A DNA stretch of 57,647 nt from Devosia sp. 66-14 (GCA_001899085.1 MKVB01000002.1:1-57647), one strand, 5' to 3'; positions 35,334-44,335 are shown, counted from the stretch's first letter. Notes: generated by a model from the letters alone, not told the origin. Made by a program: numbers and translations.

Positions 35334-36238
35334 GCGAGCTTGCCCTCGCCGTCGATATCGGCGGCACCAAGATCCTCGTCGGGCTGATCGATGCCCGGGG
35401 CACCATCGTGGTCAGCCGGCAAGTCGCGACGCCGGCGCGCGAGGGGGCGGAAGCGATCATCGCCGCTGTCGCCGGATTGGCGCGTCAGGTGCTGGCCGAT
35501 GCGCCGTCAGGGGTCAGCCGCTGCGGCGTCGGCACGGCCGGCGTGGTCGGCGAGCAGGGCGAGATCACCTCGGCGACCGATCACCTGAGCGGCTGGGCCG
35601 GCACCAGGCTGCAGCAGCGGCTCGGCGAAGAACTCGGCATACCGGTGATCGTGCTCAACGACGTGCAGGCCTCGGGGCTCTGCGAAGGCGTGCTCGGCGC
35701 CGCGGGCGGCAGACGCTCGGCACTGATCGTGGCGCTCGGCACCGGGGTCGGCGGTTCGCTGGTGCGCAACGGCAAGGTCGAGCGCGGTGCCTATGGCATT
35801 GCCGGCAGTGTCGGGCATCACCTCTCGCCGCTGCGTCAGGGGCGTCGGTGCCCATGCGGCGGCACCGACCATCTCGAGGCCTATGCCAGCGGCACGGCAA
35901 TGGAACTGGAATATGCGCGGCGCACCGGCGAGGCGCGCAGCCTGCGCGAGATCGCGACGCTGGCCGAGGCCGACGATGCCGAGGCGCAGTCGGTGATCGC
36001 CGAGGCCGCGGAAGTGCTGGGCGCGGTGCTGGGCAGCGCCAACAACGTGGTCGATGCCGAGATCATCGTGGTGGCCGGCGGCGTGCTGGCGCTGGGTGAG
36101 CGGCTGCTCGAGCCGGCCCGCACCGCGGCCGGGCGCGAGGCGCTGGGGCTGTCGAAAGCCGTCGAGATCGTGCCGGCCAAGTTCGGGCCAACGGCGTGTT
36201 TGATCGGCGCGGCACTCGCGGCGTTCGGGGCGGTTTGA
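35330..36238 (+). CDS. nanK: ROK-family sugar kinase, probable N-acetylmannosamine kinase
   Basis: A 302-residue ROK kinase. The ATP site is DIGGTK (9-14), the catalytic base Asp111 sits in VLNDVQA, and the second phosphate motif is ALGTGVGGSLV. The usual GExGH motif reads GSVGHH (159-164), and the zinc motif CxCGxxGCxE reads CPCGGTDHLE, with one Cys replaced by His. E. coli NanK also lacks the Glu of GExGH, which supports a ManNAc role. GTG 35330 overlaps the permease stop. nanE lies 5.5 kb away in the divergent operon. Confidence 0.82.
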   Translation: MSELALAVDIGGTKILVGLIDARGTIVVSRQVATPAREGAEAIIAAVAGLARQVLADAPSGVSRCGVGTAGVVGEQGEITSATDHLSGWAGTRLQQRLGEELGIPVIVLNDVQASGLCEGVLGAAGGRRSALIVALGTGVGGSLVRNGKVERGAYGIAGSVGHHLSPLRQGRRCPCGGTDHLEAYASGTAMELEYARRTGEARSLREIATLAEADDAEAQSVIAEAAEVLGAVLGSANNVVDAEIIVVAGGVLALGERLLEPARTAAGREALGLSKAVEIVPAKFGPTACLIGAALAAFGAV

Positions 36239-36249
36239 GCGAGGGCGCC

Positions 36250-36364
36250 ACCTCTCCCTTGGGGGAGAGGTCGACGCGAAGCGTCGGGTGAGGGGGCCTT
36301 CCTCGTGCTCGGTGTCTGCGGTAAGGCCCCCTCACCCCAACCCTCTCCCCCAAGGGAGAGGGGG
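36250..36364. repeat. Intergenic palindrome, second copy of the ACCTCTCCC family
   Basis: This copy follows the same layout as that at 28939: ACCTCTCCCTTGGGGGAGAG, a small GACGCGAAGCGTC hairpin, GGTGAGGGGGCCTT, then the complementary half. Together with the next repeat it fills the 400-base gene-free stretch 36239-36639, in which I see no coding potential. Confidence 0.88.
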
Positions 36365-36412
36365 CGCATGCCCCGAGGCCCTAGGAGCGACTCCCTGATG
36401 GGAGAGTAGGTG

Positions 36413-36576
36413 CCCCCACCCCTCATCCGGCGCTACGCGCCACCTTCTCCCCGACGGGGAGAAGAATCCGGAGGGCGCTGTGGTCACCCCTGTTCCCACG
36501 GTGAAGGCCAGTAGGCCTTCACCAGACCCCGTCGGGGAGAGGGTGGATCGGCCGACGGCCCAGACGGGTGAGGGGG
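36413..36576. repeat. Second, different palindrome in the same gap
   Basis: Outer arms CCCCCACCCCTCA and the approximate complement TGAGGGGG flank inner arms CTTCTCCCCGACGGGG and CCCCGTCGGGGAGAG, with a further short hairpin GGTGAAGGCC / GGCCTTCACC in the centre. It lies before the convergent crotonase end. Confidence 0.78.
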
Positions 36577-36639
36577 TTGGCCCTTACTGGTGGAGTCAGC
36601 ACCGCTCGATGTGCAGTTAGAGGGCAAGGGGAGTAGAAA

Positions 36640-37410
36640 CTACCGCCGCTTGAACACCGGCGACCGCTTTTCCTTGAACGCCGCGCGCCCCTCATGCGCA
36701 TCTTCCGTCGCAAAGCAGATCGCCTGCAGGTCGCGCTCGTAGCTGATGGCGTTGGCGATCGAGAGTTCCCACGCTGCGCGCAGGTTCAGCTTCGCCGTCT
36801 CTGCGGCGATCGGGGCGCGGGAGGCGATGGTGGCGGCGAGGCGCTTGGCCTCAGTCAGCAGTTCGGCGCGCGGCACGATGCGGGAGACGAGGCCCCAGCG
36901 CTCCGCGGTTGCAGCGTCAACGGCATCGCCGGTCATGATCATCAGCGCGGCATTGGACGGGCCGACGGCATGGGCGAGGTTCACCGCCATGCCGCCGCCG
37001 CCGATCCAGCCGAGCTTGATTTCCGGCGCGGCGAAGCTGGCATTGTCGGAGGCGATGCGGATGTCGCAGGCCATGGCCGTCTCGAGCCCGCCGCCGAAGG
37101 CGTAGCCGTTGATGGCGGCAATCGATGGCTTCAGCAGCGCGCGGATGGCGTCGCAATAGTCGGGCCGGTTCCGAAAATTCCAGGCGCTGTCATAGTCGTC
37201 GAGCGTCCTGATATCGGAGCCGGCCGAGAACGCCTTCTCACCGGCGCCGGTCAGCACGACGGCCCGAATGGCGTCGTCGCTATTGAACTCGGTGACCGCG
37301 GCCACCAGCGCCGCCGCCATTTCCGGCGTCATGGCGTTGAGCTTTTCCGGCCGATTGATGGTGATGACGCCGACGAAGCCGTCGCGCTCGACGAGGATGT
37401 TGTCGCTCAT
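36640..37410 (-). CDS. Enoyl-CoA hydratase/isomerase (crotonase) family
   Basis: A 256-residue crotonase-fold enzyme acting on a CoA thioester. The oxyanion-hole loops are FSAGSDI (61-67) and GGGLE. Both catalytic acids of hydratases are retained: Glu110 (GGGLETAM) and Glu130 (APEIKLGWIGGGG). It therefore can hydrate a double bond, or perform the reverse reaction. The ATG overlaps the CoA-transferase stop by four bases, so the two work together: acid to CoA thioester, then hydration. The substrate is unknown but may come from the sugar-acid genes upstream on the same strand. Confidence 0.88.
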   Translation of the reverse strand: MSDNILVERDGFVGVITINRPEKLNAMTPEMAAALVAAVTEFNSDDAIRAVVLTGAGEKAFSAGSDIRTLDDYDSAWNFRNRPDYCDAIRALLKPSIAAINGYAFGGGLETAMACDIRIASDNASFAAPEIKLGWIGGGGMAVNLAHAVGPSNAALMIMTGDAVDAATAERWGLVSRIVPRAELLTEAKRLAATIASRAPIAAETAKLNLRAAWELSIANAISYERDLQAICFATEDAHEGRAAFKEKRSPVFKRR

Positions 37411-38600
37411 ATGCCGTTCTCCGCCACTGCGCCCTTGGCCAGCAATTGTTCGATCGCCGCATCGTCGAAGCCGGCTTCGCGCAGCACGTCGCGGCTGTGC
37501 TGGCCGACGACGGGCGCGCCGCGCTCGACCGTCGATGGGGTCTTGGAAAACCTGATCGGGAAGCCCGGCGTCTTCACATGACCCTCGGTCGGGTGCTCGT
37601 ACTCGACGAAGGTGCCGTTGTGCTTGATCTGCTCGTCTTCGACAAGGTCGGCATAGCCATAGACCGGGCCGCACCAGATATCGGCGGCGCGCAGCAGCTC
37701 GAGCCACTCGGCAGTGGTCTTGGTCTTCAGCCGGTCACGGGTTTTGGCGAAGATTTCGTCGCGCTTGGTCCAGGTGTCGACCTCGTCGTCCATGTCGAGG
37801 AAGCTCGGCTCGCCGATGGTCTGGCCGAGATTGGCGAGCTTGGGGAAGGCGACGATGATGAAGCCGTCCGAGGTGGCGAAGGCGCCGTAGGGGGCGCGGA
37901 TATAGACATGGGCGTGCGGCTCGGCCGAGCGCACCTGCGGCTTATGGCCGACGGTGAACACCGAGAGTTCCTGCATCTGGATGGTGGTGATGGCGTCGAG
38001 CATGTTGACCTGCACCAGCTGGCCCTCGCCGGTGCGCTCGCGATGCAACAGCGCCGCCAGCGCGCCCTCGAAGGCAGTGTAAGCGGTGATGCCGTCGACC
38101 AGGTACTGGCCCGCCGCGTTGGGCGGCTCGCCCTCGCGCCCGGCCGACAGCATGGCGCCGGACATGCCCTGCAGCACCAGGTCCTGGCCGGGGCGGTTGA
38201 GATAGGGGCCGTCCTCGCCATAGCCGGAGATCGACACGTAAACGAGGCGCGGGTTGATCTTCGACAGGGTTTCGTAGTCGACGCCGAGGCGCTTCGCCAC
38301 GCCCGGACGGTAGTTCTGCAGGAACACGTCGGCGGTCTTCACCAGTTCGAGCAGCACGGCCTTGCCGTCGGGATCCTTGAGGTCGACGGCGAGCGAGCGC
38401 TTGTTGCGGTTGAGCGACAGGAAGGAGACGTTGACCTTGTTGCCGCGCGCGCCGCCGGCCGCGGTGTGGCGTTGCCACTCGCCGGTCACCGGTTCGACCT
38501 TAACCACATCGGCGCCGAGATCACCCAGCCGCTGCGCCGCGAACGGGCCCGCCATGGCGATGGAGCAATCGAGGACGCGGTAGCCGGAGAGGATGCCCAT
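37407..38600 (-). CDS. CaiB/BaiF class III CoA-transferase
   Basis: A 397-residue family III CoA-transferase that moves CoA between carboxylates via a mixed anhydride on the conserved Asp, here Asp169 (YLVDGITAY). Family segments LDCSIAMAGPFAAQRLGDLGADVVKVE, NRNKRSLAVDLKDPDG and NYRPGVAKRLGVDYE are all intact. It is preceded by a repeat-filled gap after the SDR gene, so it may have its own transcript. Pairing with the crotonase is firm; linkage to sugar metabolism is an inference from position. Confidence 0.9.
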   Translation of the reverse strand: MGILSGYRVLDCSIAMAGPFAAQRLGDLGADVVKVEPVTGEWQRHTAAGGARGNKVNVSFLSLNRNKRSLAVDLKDPDGKAVLLELVKTADVFLQNYRPGVAKRLGVDYETLSKINPRLVYVSISGYGEDGPYLNRPGQDLVLQGMSGAMLSAGREGEPPNAAGQYLVDGITAYTAFEGALAALLHRERTGEGQLVQVNMLDAITTIQMQELSVFTVGHKPQVRSAEPHAHVYIRAPYGAFATSDGFIIVAFPKLANLGQTIGEPSFLDMDDEVDTWTKRDEIFAKTRDRLKTKTTAEWLELLRAADIWCGPVYGYADLVEDEQIKHNGTFVEYEHPTEGHVKTPGFPIRFSKTPSTVERGAPVVGQHSRDVLREAGFDDAAIEQLLAKGAVAENGI

Positions 38601-38644
38601 GGGTCAGGATTCCGAAGAGATCAAAGTTGGTGGGAAACTGAAGC

Positions 38645-38769
38645 AGACGGCCCCCTCCCATCCTCCCCCATAGAGGGGGAGGTGCCATGCCGGTGTGCTA
38701 TGCACGATCGAGCCACAAACTCGACCCTGCACCTCCCCCTTTATGGGGGAGGCCGGGAGGGGGCCGTCT
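38645..38769. repeat. Palindrome with AGACGGCCCCCTCCC arms
   Basis: Perfect 15-base arms AGACGGCCCCCTCCC and GGGAGGGGGCCGTCT bracket inner arms CTCCCCCATA / TATGGGGGAG. It occupies most of the 194-base gap between the SDR stop and the CoA-transferase start, both minus strand, and could form a transcript-processing hairpin. Confidence 0.85.
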
Positions 38770-38794
38770 CTCTCAGTCAGGATTTGCACGGGCA

Positions 38795-39559
38795 TCAGTG
38801 CATGTACCAGCCGCCATCCACATGGATGGTCTGCCCGGTAATGAACGAGGCCGCGTCGGAGGCGAGGAACATCAGGATGTTGGCGATGTCGCCAGGGGCG
38901 CCGCGGCGCTGCAGCGCCTGCGCTTCGTAGATGCGCTTCTCGTAGGCAGCGAGGTCGGGGTGGATCTTTTCGGCATCGGTGGGGAAGGCGCCCGGTGCCA
39001 CCGCGTTGACGGTGATGCCGTGCTTGCCGAATTCGCGCGCCCAGGAGCGGGTGAGGCCGACAAGCGCCATCTTTGACTGCACATAGGGCGTCAGGTCCGA
39101 CCAGCCGCCCGAGATGGTCACCGAGGAGATGTTGATGATCCGCCCGCGCTTTGTCGTCTTCATGTGGGGCAGCGCCACCTGCACGCAGACGATGCCGGCA
39201 TCGACATTGATGCGCTGCACCAGCTGCATCTCTTCGATGCTGTAATCCTCGAACGGCTTTGACGGGTAGATCGCCGCGTTGTTGATGACGATGTCGAAGC
39301 CGCCGACTTCGGCAGAGAGTTTCTGCAGCCCGGCGCGCAGCCCGGTGAGATCGGCGAGATCGAGCTTGGCCACGGTCAGCCCACCGAGGCCCTCTGCGGC
39401 GGCGAGCAGCGCCGCAACCTTGTTGGCATCATTGTCGATGGCGACGACCCTGGCGCCGGAACGCAGCAATTCGAGCGTCGTCTCGAGCCCCAGCCCGCCG
39501 GCGGCGCCGGTATAGAGGATGGTCCTGTTCTCGAGCGAGCCGAAGCGATCCGCGCCCAT
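38795..39559 (-). CDS. Short-chain dehydrogenase/reductase
   Basis: A 254-residue classical SDR with the cofactor loop TGAAGGLG (residues 17-24), the NNAAIYP segment, and the catalytic Ser-Tyr-Lys set (ISSVTISGGWSDLTPYVQSK). Aspartate in AIDNDANK suggests NAD(H) preference. In this operon it could oxidise a sugar to its lactone/acid or a 2-keto-3-deoxy acid. The ATG overlaps the epimerase stop by one base (TGATG). Confidence 0.9.
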   Translation of the reverse strand: MGADRFGSLENRTILYTGAAGGLGLETTLELLRSGARVVAIDNDANKVAALLAAAEGLGGLTVAKLDLADLTGLRAGLQKLSAEVGGFDIVINNAAIYPSKPFEDYSIEEMQLVQRINVDAGIVCVQVALPHMKTTKRGRIINISSVTISGGWSDLTPYVQSKMALVGLTRSWAREFGKHGITVNAVAPGAFPTDAEKIHPDLAAYEKRIYEAQALQRRGAPGDIANILMFLASDAASFITGQTIHVDGGWYMH

Positions 39560-40737
39560 CAGCGGCCACCGATCTTCAGGTGATTGCCTGACGGAGCCGG
39601 GTACTCGTCCGCGGGCTGGCCGGAGATGGCGCGGATGCGCGCCTCGCTGGCGGCGATCTCGGCGGCGCCGTCGAGGATACGGAAGGTGCTGTCGTAGCGG
39701 CGCTCCTCGCCATGCTGCAGCCAGATCATCTCGCCGCGCTCGCGTGCGGCATTGTTGCCGAGCACGTGGTTGGTGGAGGGCTCGATGCCGAGCGCATACT
39801 GCCCGGCCTGCAGGTTCTGCCACTCATAGAGGCAGGGGAACTGCGCCTTCTCAGTGGCAACCTCGAAACCCAGCCCGAGGCGATCGTTGACCAGGGCAAC
39901 GAATTGCTTGCCCTCGGCATCGGCGCCGAGTTCGTGCTGCCAGACCTGCTCGTGGAAATCGAGCTTGGGGGCGCTCAGCGTGCGATAGCCGACGCCCTGC
40001 TTCTCGTAGTTGCCGCCGGCATGGGCCGCCCACACCACGTCGCGGATCGGCGCGAGATAGCGCGAGCCTTGGTCGAGCACCGGGTGGCCGACATTGATGT
40101 GGTAGCAGTACATGTGCGGCGTCTTGTAGAAGCCGTGGTTGACGACCCGGTCGCTGATGCGGATTTCCTTGCCGCCGACATCGGCTTCGATGCGGCGGAT
40201 CAAATGCAGGTCTTCGCCGAACACCGCCGATTGCTGCACGATGCCTTCGGCCCACAGCACGCACTCGTCGCCGCGCCACTCTTCGCCATAGCCAGTGAGT
40301 TTTGCCGGAATGGTGCCGACGCGGCCGTGCAGCGAGTGGCTGACGGTCGGCTTGGGGCTATAGACATAGGTGTCGGCCGGCACCTCGTTCATGAACAGGA
40401 TGTGGTCGAGCCCGCAGGTGACGAGCAGGCCGGAGAACGAACGGGCCCAGGCGAGGCCACCTTCGCCTTCGTATTCATGCAGGCCCGGGTGGCGGAAACC
40501 GGCCGGCGAGTTCCAGCCGATCGCCTGACCCCTGAACTCGCAATCGGCGATGTCGAGGGCGCGATCGACCAGGGCGGTGAAGCGGAGGCCCGAGCCGGTG
40601 CGGAATTCGAGCATGCGGATGCCGCGCTCGACCCCGTCCGAAAGCTCCATCAGCCGGACGCCGGCGAACTGGCTCAGCATGCCGGAGCGTTCGGCAATCT
40701 CGCGACGGGTATAGGTCCGGCCGTTGAGCTCAACCAT
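39559..40737 (-). CDS. DUF4432 (aldose-1-epimerase-like) protein
   Basis: A 392-residue protein of the galactose mutarotase-like superfamily, DUF4432 group. It has GIRMLEFRTGSGLRFTALVDRALDIADCEFRG at the N-terminus and the paired histidine-containing segment HMYCYHINVGHPVLDQG typical of this fold. DUF4432 members are thought to act on sugars but none is well characterised. GAGGAGAC precedes ATG 40737. It lies 11 bases after the RhaM-type mutarotase gene, suggesting that both shape the anomer or epimer of the imported sugar. Confidence 0.82.
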   Translation of the reverse strand: MVELNGRTYTRREIAERSGMLSQFAGVRLMELSDGVERGIRMLEFRTGSGLRFTALVDRALDIADCEFRGQAIGWNSPAGFRHPGLHEYEGEGGLAWARSFSGLLVTCGLDHILFMNEVPADTYVYSPKPTVSHSLHGRVGTIPAKLTGYGEEWRGDECVLWAEGIVQQSAVFGEDLHLIRRIEADVGGKEIRISDRVVNHGFYKTPHMYCYHINVGHPVLDQGSRYLAPIRDVVWAAHAGGNYEKQGVGYRTLSAPKLDFHEQVWQHELGADAEGKQFVALVNDRLGLGFEVATEKAQFPCLYEWQNLQAGQYALGIEPSTNHVLGNNAARERGEMIWLQHGEERRYDSTFRILDGAAEIAASEARIRAISGQPADEYPAPSGNHLKIGGR

Positions 40738-40748
40738 CGGGCGTCTCC

Positions 40749-41081
40749 TCAGTCGAGATGGTAGATTTCGGGGATCATGCTCCACCACTCGCCGGGGGCG
40801 GCGGTCTTGAGCGGCGCCTGGCACGGGTCGGTCAGCGCCAGCCACTGTTTGGTGATGGCCACCTCGCCCAGCGCCCGCATGTCGGCTTCGTAATCCGACC
40901 CGGTATATTCCCAGTAGCCGAACAGCAGCATTTCGGGCTCGCGCAGGTAGATCGAGTAGTTGCGGATGTTGGCGGCCGACAGCGCGGCGTTCATTTCCGG
41001 CCACGGCTCGGCATGCAGCCGCTTGTACTCGGCGAGCTTTTCCGGCTTCACGCCGATCACCATGCCGATGCGCTGGACCAT
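40749..41081 (-). CDS. L-rhamnose mutarotase-family protein
   Basis: A 110-residue RhaM-family protein that interconverts alpha and beta anomers of a sugar, classically L-rhamnose. The signature MVIGVKPEKLAEYKRLHAEPWPEM places the catalytic His near residue 23, and the C-terminus W(W)SMIPEIYHLD is typical. It suggests the operon takes up a 6-deoxyhexose such as L-rhamnose or L-fucose. It lies four bases after the permease stop. Confidence 0.87.
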   Translation of the reverse strand: MVQRIGMVIGVKPEKLAEYKRLHAEPWPEMNAALSAANIRNYSIYLREPEMLLFGYWEYTGSDYEADMRALGEVAITKQWLALTDPCQAPLKTAAPGEWWSMIPEIYHLD

Positions 41082-41084
41082 GAC

Positions 41085-41999
41085 CTACTCCTTGGTGCCG
41101 CCGGCGGTCATGCCGGACACGAGGTAGCGCTGCGCGAACAGGAAGACGAGCAGCACCGGGGCGATGGCGAGCAGCGTCGCCAGCGCAAGCGCCGACAGCG
41201 TAATGGTGGTCGACGCTGCATTGGTCGGGTTGAAGGCCGGCACGTTCGACAGGAGTTCAGCGAGGCCGACCTGGATCGGCGCCTTGCGGCCGGGCAGCGT
41301 CACATAGGGCAGGAAGTAGTTGTTCCAGTTGCCGGTGAAGCTGAAGAAGCCGACCAGCGCGATCACCGGGGTCGACAGCGGCATGGCGATCTTCATGAAC
41401 ACCTGCCACTCGCTCGCCCCATCGAGGCGCGCCGCCGACAACAGGTCGCGCGATACCGCGGTCGAGAAGTAGATGTAGGTGAGGTAGACGCCGAACGGGT
41501 AGAACGAGAAGGGCAGGATGGCCGACAGCGGATTGCCGATCAGCCGCACCGCGCTCAGCTCGAGAAAGATCGGCAGCACCAAAGCGGTGGACGGGATCAG
41601 CATGACGATCAGCGTCACCACCAGGAGGAGCTTCCGGCCGCGAAACTCGGTCATCGCCAGGGCGTAGCCGGCGGGGATCGAGATACCGAGCGTGATCACC
41701 AGCGCGGCGACGCAGTAGAACACCGAGTTGCCGATCCAGGTCCAGATCAGCCCGCCCTGGAAGGTCATCAGACTCTGCCAGTTGCTGATGAGCGTGCCGA
41801 TATCGCCGAGTGCGAACGGCGCTTCGAGCAGCAGCTGGCGATCGGTCTTGGTCGGGGCGATCAGCAGCCAGATCAGCGGCACGACGAAGAACAGCGCAAA
41901 GACGATGAGGATCAGCACGCCGACGGCGCGGCCGAGCCAGGCTGCCGGCGTCAGGTCCTTGGAACGGGTGCCGACGATTTCGGAATTATGCGCGCTCAA
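41085..41999 (-). CDS. CUT1 importer permease (MalG type), system 3
   Basis: A 304-residue permease with six spans and EAA loop LLSAARLDGASEWQVFMKIAMP, ending SGMTAGGTKE. TTG 41999 is the probable start, overlapping the upstream permease by 14 bases with GGTGG seven bases before; GTG 42008 is an alternative. It closely resembles the system 4 MalG protein at 50859 (shared PAGYALA, GRKL, STA.VLPIFLEL, FPFGVYLTY.YFST). Confidence 0.87.
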   Translation of the reverse strand: MSAHNSEIVGTRSKDLTPAAWLGRAVGVLILIVFALFFVVPLIWLLIAPTKTDRQLLLEAPFALGDIGTLISNWQSLMTFQGGLIWTWIGNSVFYCVAALVITLGISIPAGYALAMTEFRGRKLLLVVTLIVMLIPSTALVLPIFLELSAVRLIGNPLSAILPFSFYPFGVYLTYIYFSTAVSRDLLSAARLDGASEWQVFMKIAMPLSTPVIALVGFFSFTGNWNNYFLPYVTLPGRKAPIQVGLAELLSNVPAFNPTNAASTTITLSALALATLLAIAPVLLVFLFAQRYLVSGMTAGGTKE

Positions 42000-42945
42000 A
42001 CAGGCCACCCTTGAAGACGAAATAGATGGAGAGGGTGACTGCGACGGCCAGCAGCACCAGCGAGATCGCCGCCGAGCCGTTGAAATCGTTCTGCTTGAAG
42101 GCATAGAGGAAGGCGAGCTGGTTCAGCGAATAGTCCTGCCCGACCACGCCGCGGCTGGCCTGCGCCAGGACGCGCGGCTCGACGAAGAGCTGGGTGCCGC
42201 CGGCAAAGCTCATGATCACCATATAGGCGATCCATTTGCGCATCAGCGGGATCTGGATCGACCAGGCGATCCGCACCGGCCCGGCGCCATCGACGCGGGC
42301 GGCTTCGATCACGTCCTTCGAAATGTTGTTGAGCGCGCCATACATGATGACGATCCAGCCGCCGGCGCCGGTCCAGAAGGCGATCACCGCGAGGACGATC
42401 GGCAGGCGGCTGGCGTCGACGGCGCCGACGAAGCTCTCGATGCCCAGGGCCTGCAGCAGCCAGGAGACCGGGCTGACCGTGGGGTCGAGCACGAACAGCC
42501 ACAGCATGACGCTCGAGGCGCCGGCTAGCGCTCCGGGGATGTAATAGACAAAGCGCATCGTGCCGGAGAACCAGCGCAGGCCGATCGAGTGGACGAGGAT
42601 GGCGAGGGTCACCACCAGCACCACCAGCAGCACCAGCCAGACGACGATGAAGATGCCGACATGCTCGACCGCCGGCCAGAAGCGGTAGTCCTTGAACACC
42701 TTGAGGAAGTTGTCGAAGCCGACAAAGGCGCCCTTCTTGGTGAAGGCGAGATAGATGGCGTAGAGCGCCGGCAGGATGCCGAAAGCGATGAGGAACAGCG
42801 TATAGGGGGTGGCGAACAGCACGCCGATGCGGCCCTGCGCGCGCTCGACGCTCATGCCCTTTCTGGGGCGCTCGAGGGCGACAGCAGCAGTGGCAGCGCT
42901 ATGGTCGATCGTGCTCACTTGGCGGCTCCAGGCACTGACATTCAT
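41986..42945 (-). CDS. CUT1 importer permease (MalF type), system 3
   Basis: A 319-residue permease with a 35-residue cytoplasmic N-terminus and six spans. The EAA loop is IEAARVDGAGPVRIAWSIQIP. It shares LWLFVLDPTVSP, SFAGGTQLFVEP and SLNQLAFLYAF with the system 4 partner at 49916, so the two importers are recent duplicates. ATG 42945 is followed by an alternative at 42855 (MSVERAQG). Confidence 0.9.
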   Translation of the reverse strand: MNVSAWSRQVSTIDHSAATAAVALERPRKGMSVERAQGRIGVLFATPYTLFLIAFGILPALYAIYLAFTKKGAFVGFDNFLKVFKDYRFWPAVEHVGIFIVVWLVLLVVLVVTLAILVHSIGLRWFSGTMRFVYYIPGALAGASSVMLWLFVLDPTVSPVSWLLQALGIESFVGAVDASRLPIVLAVIAFWTGAGGWIVIMYGALNNISKDVIEAARVDGAGPVRIAWSIQIPLMRKWIAYMVIMSFAGGTQLFVEPRVLAQASRGVVGQDYSLNQLAFLYAFKQNDFNGSAAISLVLLAVAVTLSIYFVFKGGLFERA

Positions 42946-42977
42946 CCTTGGGGCAACGCGCGTCGCCCAAACGCTGA

Positions 42978-43056
42978 GGTGAGGGGGCCTTGCTGCGCGT
43001 TCCGCAAGGCCCCCTCACCCGACGCTTCGCGTCGACCTCTCCCCCTAGGGAGAGGT
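42978..43056. repeat. Inverted copy of the ACCTCTCCC palindrome inside an operon
   Basis: GGTGAGGGGGCCTT, AAGGCCCCCTCACC, GACGCTTCGCGTC and ACCTCTCCCCCTAGGGAGAGG follow in order, a shortened reverse-oriented member of the family at 28939 and 36250. It fills the gap between the binding-protein stop and the permease start and may reduce permease expression relative to the binding protein. Confidence 0.85.
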
Positions 43057-43063
43057 GAAAAGA

Positions 43064-44335
43064 TCACTCGACGGTGTAGCCGACGACCTGGGCTTCGTTC
43101 TTCATTTCCTGCTGCCAGTCGGCGGCGAGATCGGTCATGGTCTTGCCGGCGGCGAGGCCGGGGGTGACGACCTTGGCCCAGGCGGTTTCAGGCGAGAAGT
43201 TCGGGTAGCCCCAGCCGTTCCAGACACTCGAGGCAGCCGCCTGGATGGCGGCCTTGAAGTCGCCGGCGTAGAAGCCGCTCGCTGCCTGCGCGTCGAGCCA
43301 GGCGTCGGCCGCTGCCTTGTAGGCCGGCAAGCCACCGGTGCCGGCGACCTTGGTGTCGGACGTGACGAACCTGAGGAAGGTCTTCACCGCCTCGGGGTTC
43401 TGGGTGTGGCTTGAAGCGTACCAGACGCCGCCACCGACATTGCCGGTGACCGCGGCGCCATCAGCCCATTTCAGCGGCGGGGCGGCGACCCAGTCGCCGG
43501 CCTTGGCATTGACGCCGCCCGGGTTCTGGAACAGCGCACCGGCATACCAGGCGGCGCCCGGGATGGCGACGAGCTTGTCGGCGGTCGCGACGAAGTTGGC
43601 GCCGAACAGGCTGTCGAGCGTCAGGGTCTTGTTGGCCACCATGTGATCGATGAGGTTCGAAACCTTCACCGAGTTCGGCGCCGAGGTGTCGGATTTGAAG
43701 GTCTCGCCCTCGACCTGGAAGATCGGCGCTTCGCCGCTCCAGTAGTAGACATAGGGGCCGGGGAAGGCGTCACCGATGGCGCCGAGGAAATAGCCCGGAT
43801 GGTCGGCGGCGAGCTTGTCGCCCAGTGCCTGGTACTCTTCCCAGGTGGTCGGGGCGGCATAGCCGAACTGATCGAGCAGGGTCTTGTTGTACCAGAACAG
43901 CACCGGCGCGAGGTCGTTGCGCAGGCCGTAGACCTTGCCGTCGACGGTTACCGGATCGAGCGCGCCGGGCGTGAAGCCATCGAGGAAGGCCTGGTCGAGG
44001 AAGCCCTCGTTCAGCACCTGGGCGAAGGCCTGCGCGCCGTTGTTCTCGCGGGCGGCCCAGGCGGCATCGTTGTTCTGGGTGGAGAACACCACGTCCGGCC
44101 AGCCTTCATTGGCCTGGTCGGCAAGGCTGATCTTGGTCTGGAAGGTGCCCGAGGCGCCGGACGAGCCATCGTCGAGCACCAGATTGACCGGCACTTCCGG
44201 ATGCGCGGCGATGAACGCTTCGACCGCCGGCTGGCGGGTGGCGTCGGCCCAGACGGTGATGGCACCGTCCTGAGCAAGGGCGGCGCCGGCGACGAGGATC
44301 GCCGAGAGCGCCACGGTGGTGCGCAGAAGATTCAT
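43064..44335 (-). CDS. Extracellular sugar-binding protein, system 3
   Basis: A 423-residue periplasmic binding protein with signal peptide TTVALSAILVAGAALAQ. Family-typical parts are VYGLRNDLAPVLFWYNKTLLDQFGY and TTWEEYQALGDKLA. It shares the TTWEEYQ/TTWEEFQ stretch, the PLKW segment and the GYxVE terminus with the system 4 protein at 48584. It lies 45 bases after the enolase-superfamily gene in the same operon. No ATPase is encoded in this operon. Confidence 0.9.
   Translation of the reverse strand: MNLLRTTVALSAILVAGAALAQDGAITVWADATRQPAVEAFIAAHPEVPVNLVLDDGSSGASGTFQTKISLADQANEGWPDVVFSTQNNDAAWAARENNGAQAFAQVLNEGFLDQAFLDGFTPGALDPVTVDGKVYGLRNDLAPVLFWYNKTLLDQFGYAAPTTWEEYQALGDKLAADHPGYFLGAIGDAFPGPYVYYWSGEAPIFQVEGETFKSDTSAPNSVKVSNLIDHMVANKTLTLDSLFGANFVATADKLVAIPGAAWYAGALFQNPGGVNAKAGDWVAAPPLKWADGAAVTGNVGGGVWYASSHTQNPEAVKTFLRFVTSDTKVAGTGGLPAYKAAADAWLDAQAASGFYAGDFKAAIQAAASSVWNGWGYPNFSPETAWAKVVTPGLAAGKTMTDLAADWQQEMKNEAQVVGYTVE

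Noticed and set aside
36239-36639. Search for CRISPR or tandem repeats in the 400-base gene-free stretch.
   Set aside because: The repeats are two large palindromes, not regularly spaced direct repeats.
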